Of a stretch of DNA of 23,040 nucleotides, positions 1-7,832 are shown in pieces (position 1 is the stretch's first letter; each line of letters opens with the position of its first letter). Below the pieces are notes generated by a model, which saw only the letters and a program-made list of their open reading frames with translations, was not told the DNA's origin and did not search any database. The DNA comes from Fusobacteriota bacterium (GTDB lineage: Bacteria > Fusobacteriota > Fusobacteriia > JAPLKR01), in the NCBI GenBank assembly GCA_026387965.1, contig JAPLKR010000055.1:1-23040 (forward strand), given 5' to 3'. The translations under genes were made by a program, and so were the position numbers.

Positions 1-145
1 TTTCGCTTCACGAAATGGGTATTCCCATTTCTGCTATTTGTAACAAATTTACCCAAATATCCGCTTAGCTTGTTTAAGCATAAACAACTTGGTTGTGTCT
101 CGTAACGCAATTTAACTCATGCGTTTCGCACAACTCGAGTAATTC
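1..145. other. Hairpin-rich non-coding block, possible structured RNA or element end
   Basis: No convincing reading frame on either strand. The block holds a run of inverted repeats: GAAATGGG/CCCATTTC (12-19 and 24-31, four-base loop), ATTTGT/ACAAAT (around 36-48), GCTTA/TAAGC (63-79), ACAAC/GTTGT (84-88 and 92-96) and AACGCA/TGCGTT (104-109 and 120-125). It looks richer in G+C than the AT-rich DNA that follows. This could be the 3' part of a structured RNA, the end of a mobile element, or an rRNA-flanking repeat that begins outside the window. I cannot assign it to a named family. The hairpins are visible; the function is unknown. Confidence 0.35.
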
Positions 146-217
146 AGATAGCGCTGGAAAAGAAAGGTAGAAAAACAACAGTATTTCAATAATTTTTTTA
201 GTAAATGGAAAAACTCA

Positions 218-246
218 TTGAAAAAAGTTGATAAATAGTGTAAACT
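218..246 (+). promoter_or_regulatory. Sigma-70-type promoter of the luxS-metH operon
   Basis: The -35 is TTGAAA (218-223) and the -10 is TAAACT (241-246), with a 17-base spacer. It lies just upstream of the SAM-I riboswitch, so transcription would start near 253 and include the whole aptamer. No other promoter-like sequence is evident before luxS. Confidence 0.65.
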
Positions 247-264
247 AATCTTAATTGAATAAAA

Positions 265-347
265 TTATCAAGAGTAGGGGAGAGATTTAGCTCGATGAAC
301 TTACACCAACCGGCAATTTGCATGGTGGTCCAACTAAACTCGATAAG
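265..347 (+). promoter_or_regulatory. SAM-I (S-box) riboswitch
   Basis: This matches the S-box core: TTATCAAGAG at the 5' side, then a GATGAAC segment, then CCAACCGGC and GGTGGTCC (the conserved CAACC and GGTG positions), closed by CTCGATAAG. Stem P1 pairs TTATC (265-269) with GATAA (342-346). The 3' P1 strand TCGATAAG (340-347) can instead pair with CTTATCGA (357-364), which overlaps the 5' arm of the terminator that follows. That gives the classic choice: SAM bound means P1 forms and the terminator folds; no SAM means the antiterminator forms. The genes downstream (luxS, metF, metH) are methyl-cycle genes, as expected for this class. Confidence 0.9.
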
Positions 348-380
348 AAAAGACCTCTTATCGATATAAGAGGTCTTTTC
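348..380 (+). terminator. Riboswitch-controlled intrinsic terminator before luxS
   Basis: A perfect 14-bp hairpin AAAAGACCTCTTAT (348-361) / ATAAGAGGTCTTTT (366-379) with a CGAT loop, ending in four T. It shares bases 357-364 with the antiterminator of the SAM-I riboswitch. It precedes the luxS ribosome binding site (GAAGGAGA near 396-403) and so acts as an attenuator for the operon. Confidence 0.85.
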
Positions 381-408
381 ATATTTATTAGAAAGCGAAG
401 GAGAACAC

Positions 409-891
409 ATGGAAAAAATAGCAAGTTTTACAATTGATCACAATAAGTTACTGCCAGGTATTTATGTTTCAAGAAGAGATATTTTTAAAGATGTAGTCAT
501 TACTACTTTTGATGTGAGAATCACAAGGCCAAATTTAGAGCCAGTTATCAATACAGCAGAACTACATGCTATCGAGCATATAGCAGCAACTTACCTTAGA
601 AATCACCCAGTTTGGAATAATAAAACAGTTTACTTTGGACCTATGGGGTGCAGAACAGGCGTATATGCAATTTTTGAAGGGGAGTTAACGTCAAGAGATG
701 TTGTTCCTATTTTGAAGGAGATGTTTAATTTTATTGCCAAGTATGAGGGAGAAATCCCAGGAGCGAGTGCAAAAGATTGTGGTAATTTTTATGATATGAA
801 TCTTCCAATGGCAAAATATATAGCTCAGAAATTTTTAAGTGAAGTGCTTAATAATTTAAAAGAGGAAAATTTAATCTACCCAAAGAATTAA
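409..891 (+). CDS. luxS: S-ribosylhomocysteine lyase LuxS
   Basis: LuxS cleaves S-ribosylhomocysteine to homocysteine and 4,5-dihydroxy-2,3-pentanedione, the precursor of autoinducer AI-2, in the cytoplasm. The 160-residue length is normal for the family. The metal site is intact: HAIEH (His53, Glu56, His57) with the later Cys124 in AKDCGNFYDM. The catalytic Cys81 lies in GPMGCRTGVY. The ATG is preceded by AAGGAG at good spacing. It is the first gene of a four-gene operon behind a SAM-I riboswitch, so its product homocysteine feeds MetH encoded in the same transcript. No pfs/mtn gene (SAH nucleosidase, which makes the LuxS substrate) is present in the window. Confidence 0.97.
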   Translation: MEKIASFTIDHNKLLPGIYVSRRDIFKDVVITTFDVRITRPNLEPVINTAELHAIEHIAATYLRNHPVWNNKTVYFGPMGCRTGVYAIFEGELTSRDVVPILKEMFNFIAKYEGEIPGASAKDCGNFYDMNLPMAKYIAQKFLSEVLNNLKEENLIYPKN

Positions 892-951
892 TTGAGTATT
901 GTGAATAAGCGCATAAATCAATGGCAAAGTAAATATATAAAGGAGAGTTAA

Positions 952-1266
952 ATGAAATTTAGAAAAAATGAAACCCAATTGGTATGTATCGCAAAGTTTT
1001 ATGCAGTAGAAGGAAAAGAGGAACAACTGTTAGAGAAACTACATGCACTTTCAGAACAAAGCCATCTTGAGGGAGCATGTCTTCGCTACGAACTGAATCA
1101 AAATGTAAAAGATCCAAGAGATATTACCTATATTGAGAAGTGGTATGACCAAGTGACATTCGATGCACATTGTGCTAAACCATATATTGTTGAGTTTTTT
1201 AATGGTGGAAAACCAGAATTTGTAGAAAAATTTGATGTATCACTTCATAAAGAGATTTTACGTTAA
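952..1266 (+). CDS. Antibiotic biosynthesis monooxygenase (ABM) domain protein
   Basis: This 104-residue protein has the ABM/dimeric alpha-beta-barrel pattern: a first strand (LVCIAKFYAVEGKE), a helix (EQLLEKLHALSEQS), a strand around ACLRYELNQN, then YIEKWYDQVTFDAHCAKPY and a final helix. The EKW...H spacing is typical of ABM proteins such as YgiN, HmoA-type proteins and LsrG. It starts at an ATG behind AAAGGAGAG, about 60 bases after luxS and 15 bases before metF, inside the SAM-regulated operon. LsrG, a known ABM protein, acts on phosphorylated AI-2, so the luxS neighbourhood suggests a role in DPD/AI-2 chemistry. That role is inference; the sequence alone fixes only the fold. Confidence 0.8.
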   Translation: MKFRKNETQLVCIAKFYAVEGKEEQLLEKLHALSEQSHLEGACLRYELNQNVKDPRDITYIEKWYDQVTFDAHCAKPYIVEFFNGGKPEFVEKFDVSLHKEILR

Positions 1267-1281
1267 TAACTAGGAGAAAAT

Positions 1282-2193
1282 GTGAAAATAAAAAACCTTT
1301 TTGAAGAGAAAAAGACGCCGGTGATATCATTTGAGGTATTTCCCCCAAATGAAAAATTCACCTTAGATTCTCTTTACGAGACGATAGAAGAGCTTTCAAA
1401 GCTCTCACCGGATTTTATCAGCGTAACCTATGGGGCAGGGGGAAGCACGCGTTCAAGAACTCTTGAGATTGCAACGCATATTCAAAAACATTACTCGATT
1501 CCTACGCTTGCACATCTTACCTGTATTGGAGCCACCACTCAAGAGATCAATTCATTGTACTGTGACCTGAGTAAAAATGGAATACAAAACATTTTAGCTC
1601 TACGTGGGGATATGCCACATGAGATGAGTCAAGAGACACTAGATAATAGTGATTTTGGTTACGCCAGTGATTTAGTGGAGCATATTCGTAGCCAAGATAA
1701 AGAGTGTACCATAGCGGGTGCATTTTACCCTGAAGGGCATAAAGAAAACAATGACTTAATGGATTTGCTTCATTTGAAGCATAAAGTGGAAGCTGGAAGT
1801 GATTTTTTGATTTCACAAATATTTTTTGATAATGACATCTATATGGACTACGTTGAAAAGATGCATAAAATCGGGATAAATCTGCCCATTATGGCTGGAA
1901 TTATGCCGATAGTGGACGCTAAACAGATTAAACGTATCTGTAGCCTTTGCCACTGCTCTCTTCCTCCAAAAGTAGAGCGCATGTTAGAGAGATTTTCTGA
2001 GTCACCAAGTGCATTAAAAGAGGCAGGGATTTCCTATGCGGCAGATCAAATTATTGATTTAATCTCAAGAGGGGTCAGTGGAATTCATCTCTATACAATG
2101 AACAAAGTTGATGTGACTAAAGAGATACTTCGTCGTATTGAACATATTAGAGCGTCAGAGAAAAATTTAAGTGGTGTAGAAGGTGAAGTATGA
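1282..2193 (+). CDS. metF: Methylenetetrahydrofolate reductase MetF
   Basis: MetF is a flavin (FAD) TIM-barrel enzyme that reduces 5,10-methylene-THF to 5-methyl-THF, the methyl donor for MetH encoded directly downstream. Family motifs run along the whole 303 residues: SFEVFPP near the N terminus (with the catalytic Glu), [59 protein letters not shown] and the C-terminal [11 protein letters not shown]. Length is normal for a bacterial MetF and no gap is evident. The start is GTG at 1282, behind AGGAG (1272-1276). An out-of-frame ATG overlaps it at 1280. The last four bases overlap the metH start (ATGA), indicating translational coupling. Confidence 0.96.
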   Translation: MKIKNLFEEKKTPVISFEVFPPNEKFTLDSLYETIEELSKLSPDFISVTYGAGGSTRSRTLEIATHIQKHYSIPTLAHLTCIGATTQEINSLYCDLSKNGIQNILALRGDMPHEMSQETLDNSDFGYASDLVEHIRSQDKECTIAGAFYPEGHKENNDLMDLLHLKHKVEAGSDFLISQIFFDNDIYMDYVEKMHKIGINLPIMAGIMPIVDAKQIKRICSLCHCSLPPKVERMLERFSESPSALKEAGISYAADQIIDLISRGVSGIHLYTMNKVDVTKEILRRIEHIRASEKNLSGVEGEV

Positions 2194-5100
2194 GAGCAAA
2201 ATTAACACAATTGTTAAAGGAACGTATTTTGCTCTTAGATGGTGCCATGGGCACAATGATTCAAACTTACCATCTTGAGGAAGAGGACTTTAAGGGAGAG
2301 CAATTTAAAAGCTCTCCTTTTTTGCAAAAAGGAAATAATGATATTTTATGTATCACAAAACCAGAGATTATTCAAAAAATTCATGCAAACTTTTTAGAAG
2401 CCGGGGCTGATATCATAGAGACAAATAGTTTTAACTCAAATGCCATCTCCATGGTAGATTATGGACTTGAAAAGCATGTATTTCAGCTAAATTTTGAGGC
2501 AGCAAAGTTAGCAAGAGAGGTTGCTAATCGCTTTTCAACGCCAGAAAAGCCAAGATTTGTTGTTGGTTCAATGGGACCGACCAACAAGTCCTCATCCATG
2601 TCACCTTCAGTTGATGACCCAAGTTTTAGGTCTGTGACATTCCAAGATTTGGTAAACGCTTATTTTGAACAGGCAGAAGGGTTAATAGCTGGGGGAGCAG
2701 ACTTTCTCCTTGTGGAAACAATTTTTGATACTCTTAATGCCAAGGCCGCTATCTATGCCATTGAAAAACTTTGTGCAAAACTCAACAAAGATATCCCTAT
2801 TATGGTATCGGCGACCCTTTCAGAGAGTGGGCGAGTACTATCAGGACAAACAATTGAAGCATTTATCCATACAATGAATAGTCCACGCATTTTATCAATA
2901 GGATTTAATTGTTCATTTGGGGCTAAAGAGCTAACCCCTTTCATGGAAAAATTATCCAAAATAGAGTCAAGATTTATCAGTGTATACCCAAATGCAGGAC
3001 TCCCAAATCAATTCGGTGATTATACCGAAGATCCAAAAGTGACCGCTGATTTTATTGAAAAGTTAGTGAAAGATCGTATGATAAATATCGTGGGTGGATG
3101 CTGTGGAACAACGCCACATCACATTAAAGCCATTGCTGAAAAGATAATAAGTGCATTTCCAAGAATACCACAAGTAAAAGAGAGAGTGAGTAATTATACA
3201 GGACTTGAACTTTTAGAAATTAACCTGATATCGAATTTTATCTATGTGGGAGAAAGAGCCAATGTGGCTGGATCTAAAATATTTTTAAAGCATATTCAAA
3301 ACAAGGAGTACTCAAAAGCCGTTCAAATTGCCCAAAATCAAGTTGAGAATGGGGCTCAAATCCTTGATATCAATATGGATGATGCTTTGCTTGACAGCAG
3401 TTATGAGATGATACATTTTTTAAATCTCATTATGAGTGAGCCGGAGATATGTAAAGTGCCAATTATGATTGATTCTTCAAAATTTAAAGTGATTGAAAAT
3501 GCACTTAAAGTGATTCCTGGAAAATCGATTGTAAACTCAATTTCACTAAAAGATGGTGAAAAGAGTTTTTTAAGTAAAGCGAGAGTGATTCAAGAGTATG
3601 GGGCTTCAGTGGTTGTCATGGCTTTTGACGAGTTAGGGCAAGCGGATAGTTATCAAAGAAAAATTGATATTTCAAAAAGAGCTTATCAACTGTTAACAGA
3701 AAAGCTTCAATTTTCACCAGAGGATATTATTTTTGATGTAAATGTCCTATCTATTGGAACAGGTATCGAAGCTCACAACCGTTACGGTATAGATTTTATT
3801 GAAGCGGTGCGATGGATAAAAGGCAATTTACCTTATGCAAAGACTAGCGCGGGGGTAAGTAATCTTTCATTTTCCTTTAGAGGAAATAATGCGATAAGGG
3901 AAGCTATTCACACGGTATTTCTTCACCACGCTATTCAAGCGGGGTTAGATATACTAGAACGTGTAGAAAACCTAATTTTCGATAAAATTTCAACGGCCAC
4001 AGATGAACTCATTAATTATTGCGTAGTAAACAATGAAGGCAGTAAAAAAGAGGAAAAAGAAAAAACGTGGAGAACACTAGAATTAACAAAACGCCTAGAA
4101 TATACACTCATAAAAGGAAATACGGAGTATTTAAGTCAAGATATTGAAGAGGCTTTGACCCAGTTCTCACCAATGCAGATTATTGAAGTGATACTTCTTG
4201 ATGCGATGAAATACGTTGGTGTCCAATTTGGTGAAGGAAAAATGTTTCTTCCACAAGTGGTGAAGAGTGCGAGGGTAATGAAGTCGGCGGTAACACTTTT
4301 AGAGCCCTACATGAAGAATGTTGGGGAAAGTGAAATCAAAAAAGAAGGAAAGATTCTTTTTGCCACTGTAAAAGGTGACGTTCATGATATTGGAAAAAAT
4401 ATTGTTTCCATTGTATTGGCTTGCAATAATTTTGAAATTATCGACCTTGGTGTTATGGTAGAGAGTGAAGTGATATTAAAAAGAGCACAAGAGGAACAAG
4501 TGGATATTATAGCGTTAAGTGGTTTGATTACACCATCACTTGAAGAGATGACGCACGTAGCTAAACGCATGAAAGAGATGAATTTAAGTATTCCACTCAT
4601 AATTGGAGGTGCTACCACGTCAAAGCTTCATACGGCACTCAAAATCGAGCCACTATACCCAGGAAAAGTATTTCAAGTGAGCGATGCTTCGGCGGCCGTT
4701 CCAATTGTAAAAGGGATACTTGGGAAAGAGTCAAAAAAAGTTTTTGAAAAAAATAGTCAAGAGCTAGAAAATTTTAGAAAACTTTATTTAGAAAAAAATC
4801 AAAATAGAAATATTTCATTTAGCACAGCTCAAACACTCAAACCTCAACTTAGTTTTGACGATGTTAAAGTTCCAAACAGATTAGGAAGACATGTGTATGA
4901 AAAGCTTGACATAGAAAAGATTTCTCCTTATATTGATTGGAGATTCTTTCTCACTGCTTGGGGCATTCAGCAAGAGAATAGTCCGGAAGGAAATGAACTC
5001 ATAAGTGAAGCTAAAAAAATGCTTCAAAGTATTCAAAATTACCCAGCATATGAAGTAAAAGGGGTAGTAGGAATTTTTCCGGCTATAAGCGAAAGTGAAA

Positions 5101-5717
5101 GCATAGAAGTGACAGGAGAAGAGGGGAGTACATTTTTTCATCTGTTAAGACAGCAAAATAGTGAAAAAACCAATATTTCTTTAGCGGATTATATTGCGTC
5201 TAAAGCATCTAAAGTTCAAGACTATATCGGCGGGTTTGTAACAACCGTTGTAGGGGCGCAAGAGATGATTTTAAATGCTAAGCTTGATGAGTACCAATCT
5301 TTAATGATAAAAATTCTTTCGGATAGATTGACTGAAGCGGCTGCAGAGTATCTTCACTGTGAAGTTCGTAGAGATATTTGGGGCTATGAAAACCAAGAGT
5401 ATTTTGTAGGTGAATTATTCAAAAAGCATTATAGAGGGATACGCCCTGCAATTGGCTATCCATCACTGCCACTTCATAGCGATAAGGCTAAACTTTTTCA
5501 ACTTCTGAAAGTTGAAGATTCTATAGGCGTAGTGCTTACAGAGAGTTTTGGGATGAATCCAGCCTCGTCCACGGCAGGGCTATATTTTGCTCATAGCGAG
5601 GCAAAATACTTCGATGTAGGCAGAGTGTCAGTGGATCAGTTAGAGATTTTTGCTCATAAAAATGCATTATCACTGGAAGCGTGTAAAAAAGCTTTAGTAG
5701 GCAGAGTAGTAGAGTAA
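2190..5717 (+). CDS. metH: Cobalamin-dependent methionine synthase MetH (internal segment missing)
   Basis: MetH transfers the methyl group of 5-methyl-THF to homocysteine through cobalamin. All four modules are present in order: the homocysteine domain (1-320; zinc ligands Cys241 and Cys304-Cys305 in VGGCCGTT), the pterin domain (about 345-590; [21 protein letters not shown]), the B12 cap and Rossmann domains (about 640-850; [17 protein letters not shown], and [10 protein letters not shown] with His732 as the cobalt ligand), and the AdoMet activation domain (about 870-1175; [20 protein letters not shown]). At Asp587/Ile588 (around 3950), about 18 residues that normally contain the near-invariant MGIVN segment are absent, in frame. 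The region after [11 protein letters not shown] (near 4965) is also about nine residues shorter than E. coli MetH. The 1175-residue length is slightly short, and activity is therefore uncertain. It overlaps metF by four bases. Confidence 0.93.
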   Translation: MRAKLTQLLKERILLLDGAMGTMIQTYHLEEEDFKGEQFKSSPFLQKGNNDILCITKPEIIQKIHANFLEAGADIIETNSFNSNAISMVDYGLEKHVFQLNFEAAKLAREVANRFSTPEKPRFVVGSMGPTNKSSSMSPSVDDPSFRSVTFQDLVNAYFEQAEGLIAGGADFLLVETIFDTLNAKAAIYAIEKLCAKLNKDIPIMVSATLSESGRVLSGQTIEAFIHTMNSPRILSIGFNCSFGAKELTPFMEKLSKIESRFISVYPNAGLPNQFGDYTEDPKVTADFIEKLVKDRMINIVGGCCGTTPHHIKAIAEKIISAFPRIPQVKERVSNYTGLELLEINLISNFIYVGERANVAGSKIFLKHIQNKEYSKAVQIAQNQVENGAQILDINMDDALLDSSYEMIHFLNLIMSEPEICKVPIMIDSSKFKVIENALKVIPGKSIVNSISLKDGEKSFLSKARVIQEYGASVVVMAFDELGQADSYQRKIDISKRAYQLLTEKLQFSPEDIIFDVNVLSIGTGIEAHNRYGIDFIEAVRWIKGNLPYAKTSAGVSNLSFSFRGNNAIREAIHTVFLHHAIQAGLDILERVENLIFDKISTATDELINYCVVNNEGSKKEEKEKTWRTLELTKRLEYTLIKGNTEYLSQDIEEALTQFSPMQIIEVILLDAMKYVGVQFGEGKMFLPQVVKSARVMKSAVTLLEPYMKNVGESEIKKEGKILFATVKGDVHDIGKNIVSIVLACNNFEIIDLGVMVESEVILKRAQEEQVDIIALSGLITPSLEEMTHVAKRMKEMNLSIPLIIGGATTSKLHTALKIEPLYPGKVFQVSDASAAVPIVKGILGKESKKVFEKNSQELENFRKLYLEKNQNRNISFSTAQTLKPQLSFDDVKVPNRLGRHVYEKLDIEKISPYIDWRFFLTAWGIQQENSPEGNELISEAKKMLQSIQNYPAYEVKGVVGIFPAISESESIEVTGEEGSTFFHLLRQQNSEKTNISLADYIASKASKVQDYIGGFVTTVVGAQEMILNAKLDEYQSLMIKILSDRLTEAAAEYLHCEVRRDIWGYENQEYFVGELFKKHYRGIRPAIGYPSLPLHSDKAKLFQLLKVEDSIGVVLTESFGMNPASSTAGLYFAHSEAKYFDVGRVSVDQLEIFAHKNALSLEACKKALVGRVVE

Positions 5718-5861
5718 ATTATTAGCCACGACTACTTTTAGAAACGGCAAAAAAATTCTTTTAGGCATGTGCAAAAGTCGAAATATAAAAAAACAACTGA
5801 GTTTTCTAAAACACAGTTGTTTTTTTATATTTAGCATGTGCACTGCGTACCCGTGGTTAAA
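5718..5861. repeat. Convergent spacer with nested inverted and direct repeats
   Basis: Non-coding DNA between the ends of metH and thrS. Besides the central terminator it shows a near-inverted pair at its edges (TTAGCCACG near 5720 and CGTGGTTAA near 5850, one mismatch). It also has a direct repeat GCATGTGCA on each side of the terminator (near 5765 and 5834). This nested arrangement could be a small MITE-like or other dispersed repeat, or coincidence in AT-rich DNA. The repeats are seen; the classification is a guess. Confidence 0.3.
5783..5830. terminator. Bidirectional intrinsic terminator between metH and thrS
   Basis: A perfect 17-bp inverted repeat: ATAT, seven A and CAACTG (5783-5799), mirrored by CAGTTG, seven T and ATAT (5814-5830). 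An inner GTTTT/AAAAC stem lies in the loop. The A-run on the 5' side and T-run on the 3' side give a U-tract in both directions, so it can end both the metH operon (+) and thrS (-), which converge here. Confidence 0.85.
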
Positions 5862-6570
5862 TTATTTTACCGTCTTCAACTCCTCTTGAATAGATGCCAT
5901 AAACTCATCAAAACTCACTACAGTATTTGCTTGTGAGCCATGACGGCGTACAGTGAGTTTTTTTTCTTCCATTTCAGTTTTACCTAAGATGATTTGAATA
6001 GGTGTTTTACTCATGTTAGATTCTCTAATTTTCAAGCCCAATTTCTCGTTTCGAAGATCCGCCTTTACACGCAGTTCTTGAGACTCGAGATAAGCGATAA
6101 CTTCCTTAGCATACGGGTGTTGTTCTTCGGAAACTGTAGAGACATTGATTTGAACAGGGGCAAGCCAAAGGGGAAAAAGTCCCGCATAGTGCTCAATCAA
6201 AATACCTATAAAACGTTCAATGCTTCCATATACCACACGGTGAATCATGATTGGTCGGTGTTTTTCACCATCAGCGCCAATATAGTAAAGATCGAAGCGC
6301 TCAGGAAGGTTTAAGTCAAGCTGAATGGTTCCACACTGCCAAGTTCTTCCGATACAATCTTTAATGACAAAATCGATTTTTGGGCCATAAAAAGCCCCGT
6401 CGCCTTCGTTAATAGTGTACTTCAACCCCTTATTATCAAGAGCCGCTTTCAGACCTGCAGTAGCTTTTCCCCATATTTCATCACTACCAATGGCCTTTTC
6501 AGGTTTAGTAGATAGGAAAATACTGTATTCAAAACCAAATATTTGTGAGTAAAATTTATCGATAAGGTTC
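5862..6570 (-). pseudogene. thrS: Threonyl-tRNA synthetase, C-terminal part, out of frame with N-terminal part
   Basis: This is the C-terminal 235 or so residues of ThrS, from NLIDKFYSQ onward, in a different reading frame from the N-terminal part. It keeps class II catalytic elements (STKPEKAIGSDE, INEGDGAFYGPKIDF, WQCGTIQLDLNLPERFD), motif 3 with the third zinc ligand (IHRVVYGSIERF) and the complete anticodon-binding domain (LAPVQINVSTVSEEQ to the end). The open frame runs back to a TTG at 6623, but residues encoded between 6570 and 6623 are an out-of-frame reading of the N-terminal part, not ThrS. No ribosome binding site fits a separate start, so it is probably not translated. Confidence 0.85.
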
Positions 6571-7632
6571 TCCCATACGAATTGGAAGCTCTCTGTATGA
6601 GTGTAAGCCTTCTTTGTAAACAAGCATTCCTCCAGGGCAGTTCATAGGTTTGATGGCAAAATCCTCTTCATCGACTTTAGTTGTATACATGTTCTCTTTA
6701 TAGTTGAACCAGTGTCCTGAAGTCTCCCAAAGGGTTCTGTTCATGATGATAGGTGTTTGAACTTCGATATATCCTGCTTTTGTATGTTCTCTTCTCCAAA
6801 GGTCTAAAAGGGTATTTTTAATAATCATTCCATTGGGAAGAAAAATAGGGCAACCTGGTGCATACTCAGACATGGTAAAGATGTTGAGCTCTTTTCCAAG
6901 GCGACGATGGTCGCGTTTCTCTGCCTCTTCTAAAAATTTCAAGTGAGCGGCAAGATCTTTTTTACTTGCAAAGGCAAATCCGTAAATTCTTTGAAGCATT
7001 TTATTTTTAGAGTCACCTCTCCAGTATGCGCCGGCAACAGATTTTAGCTTAAAAGCACCTAAAAATTTTGTCGATGGAACATGAGGCCCTCGGCATAAAT
7101 CTGAAAAATCACCTTGACGATAAACAGATACCATATCATCAGAGATGCTTTCAATAAGCTCTAACTTATAGAGTTCTCCCTCTGCTTCAAATTCACTACG
7201 TGCTGTATCTTTTGAGACAACTTCTTTAGAAAAAGGCTTGTCTGCTGCAATAAGAGTGTTCATCTCCCCTGTGATTTTAAATAAATCCTCATCAGTAAAG
7301 GCAATAGGGGTGTCAAAATCATAGTAAAAACCATTATCTATAGCAGGTCCGATGGCAATTTTTGTATCAGGGAAGAGATTTCTTACTGCTTCAGCCATAA
7401 CGTGCGCTGTGGAGTGTCTTATAATTTCGTCTGCTTCAGGAGCGTGAATGGTAATGATTTCAACCTCTCCATTCTCCGTAACTGCGTCACGAATATCCTT
7501 TAACTGCCCGTTGAATTTATAGGCAATAGCACGTCCATTAAAGGTCTTAAGTTCACCTTCTAACTGCTCTAAAATAGAGAGAGAGTTGTCAAAAGCTATT
7601 ACTTTTTTGTTGTTGATAACATTGATTTCCAT
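6556..7632 (-). pseudogene. thrS: Threonyl-tRNA synthetase, N-terminal part, truncated by deletion/frameshift
   Basis: ThrS charges tRNA-Thr. This part encodes the TGS domain (about 1-60), the editing domain (HSTAHVMAEAV near residue 75; DLCRGPHVPSTK) and the start of the class II catalytic core (PIIMNRTLWETSGHW, then PMNCPGGM with the first zinc Cys). It then runs into a stop after RELPIRMGE plus four wrong residues. The family would continue with about 44 residues holding motif 2 (HRHE...GLFRVR) and FTQDDAHIF with the second zinc His. These are missing in both frames, so a simple single-base frameshift cannot explain it. The ATG is preceded by AAAGGAG. ThrS is essential, so either an intact copy exists elsewhere or the assembly is wrong here. 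Confidence 0.92.
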
Positions 7633-7666
7633 GATATCTCCTTTCGTTAAAATAAAGTGTTCTTAT

Positions 7667-7695
7667 ATTATAGCTTTTTTTGTAGTGAATGTCTA
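7667..7695 (-). promoter_or_regulatory. thrS promoter
   Basis: On the minus strand the -35 is TAGACA (7695-7690) and the -10 is TATAAT (7672-7667), with a 17-base spacer. It gives a leader of only about 28 bases before the thrS ATG, too short for a T-box. Confidence 0.65.
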
Positions 7696-7700
7696 CAAAA
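7678..7700. promoter_or_regulatory. Operator-like inverted repeat over the thrS -35
   Basis: A perfect inverted repeat TTTTGTAG (7678-7685) / CTACAAAA (7693-7700) with a seven-base centre covers the spacer and -35 of the thrS promoter. The position suits a repressor site. No regulator can be named. Confidence 0.35.
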
Positions 7701-7832
7701 CAAACCGAAAGAAAATAATTTGAAGCGTATAAATAGAGTGTTAGTGAGAAAGAAAACTGCAGTTTTCTTAGTGTGTTCGGCGGTAAAAAAATAATTTGAA
7801 TGTTCGCACTACCACCCACATCGCAAAACTTT

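Noticed and set aside
1-145. CRISPR array
   Set aside because: The repeats are inverted, of different sequence and irregular spacing; no direct repeat with uniform spacers exists here or elsewhere in the window.
198-410. 70-codon minus-strand frame over the luxS leader
   Set aside because: It lies across the SAM-I riboswitch, terminator and promoter and has no homology; the RNA explanation accounts for the sequence.
6556-6623. Programmed frameshift in thrS
   Set aside because: No slippery site or stimulatory structure joins the frames, and shifting frame would still leave about 44 conserved residues missing.
5862-6623. Separate anticodon-binding/ThrS-like protein starting at TTG 6623
   Set aside because: The first 18 residues are an out-of-frame reading of the upstream thrS sequence and no RBS supports this start.
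7741-7780. Terminator after lptD (AAGAAAAC/GTTTTCTT palindrome near 7750)
   Set aside because: The palindrome is real, but it has almost no loop and no clear T-run on the minus strand, so I did not list it as a terminator.
7633-7832. T-box leader for thrS
   Set aside because: The promoter at 7667-7695 leaves a leader of about 28 bases, and no T-box sequence (TGGnACCGCG-like) is visible upstream.
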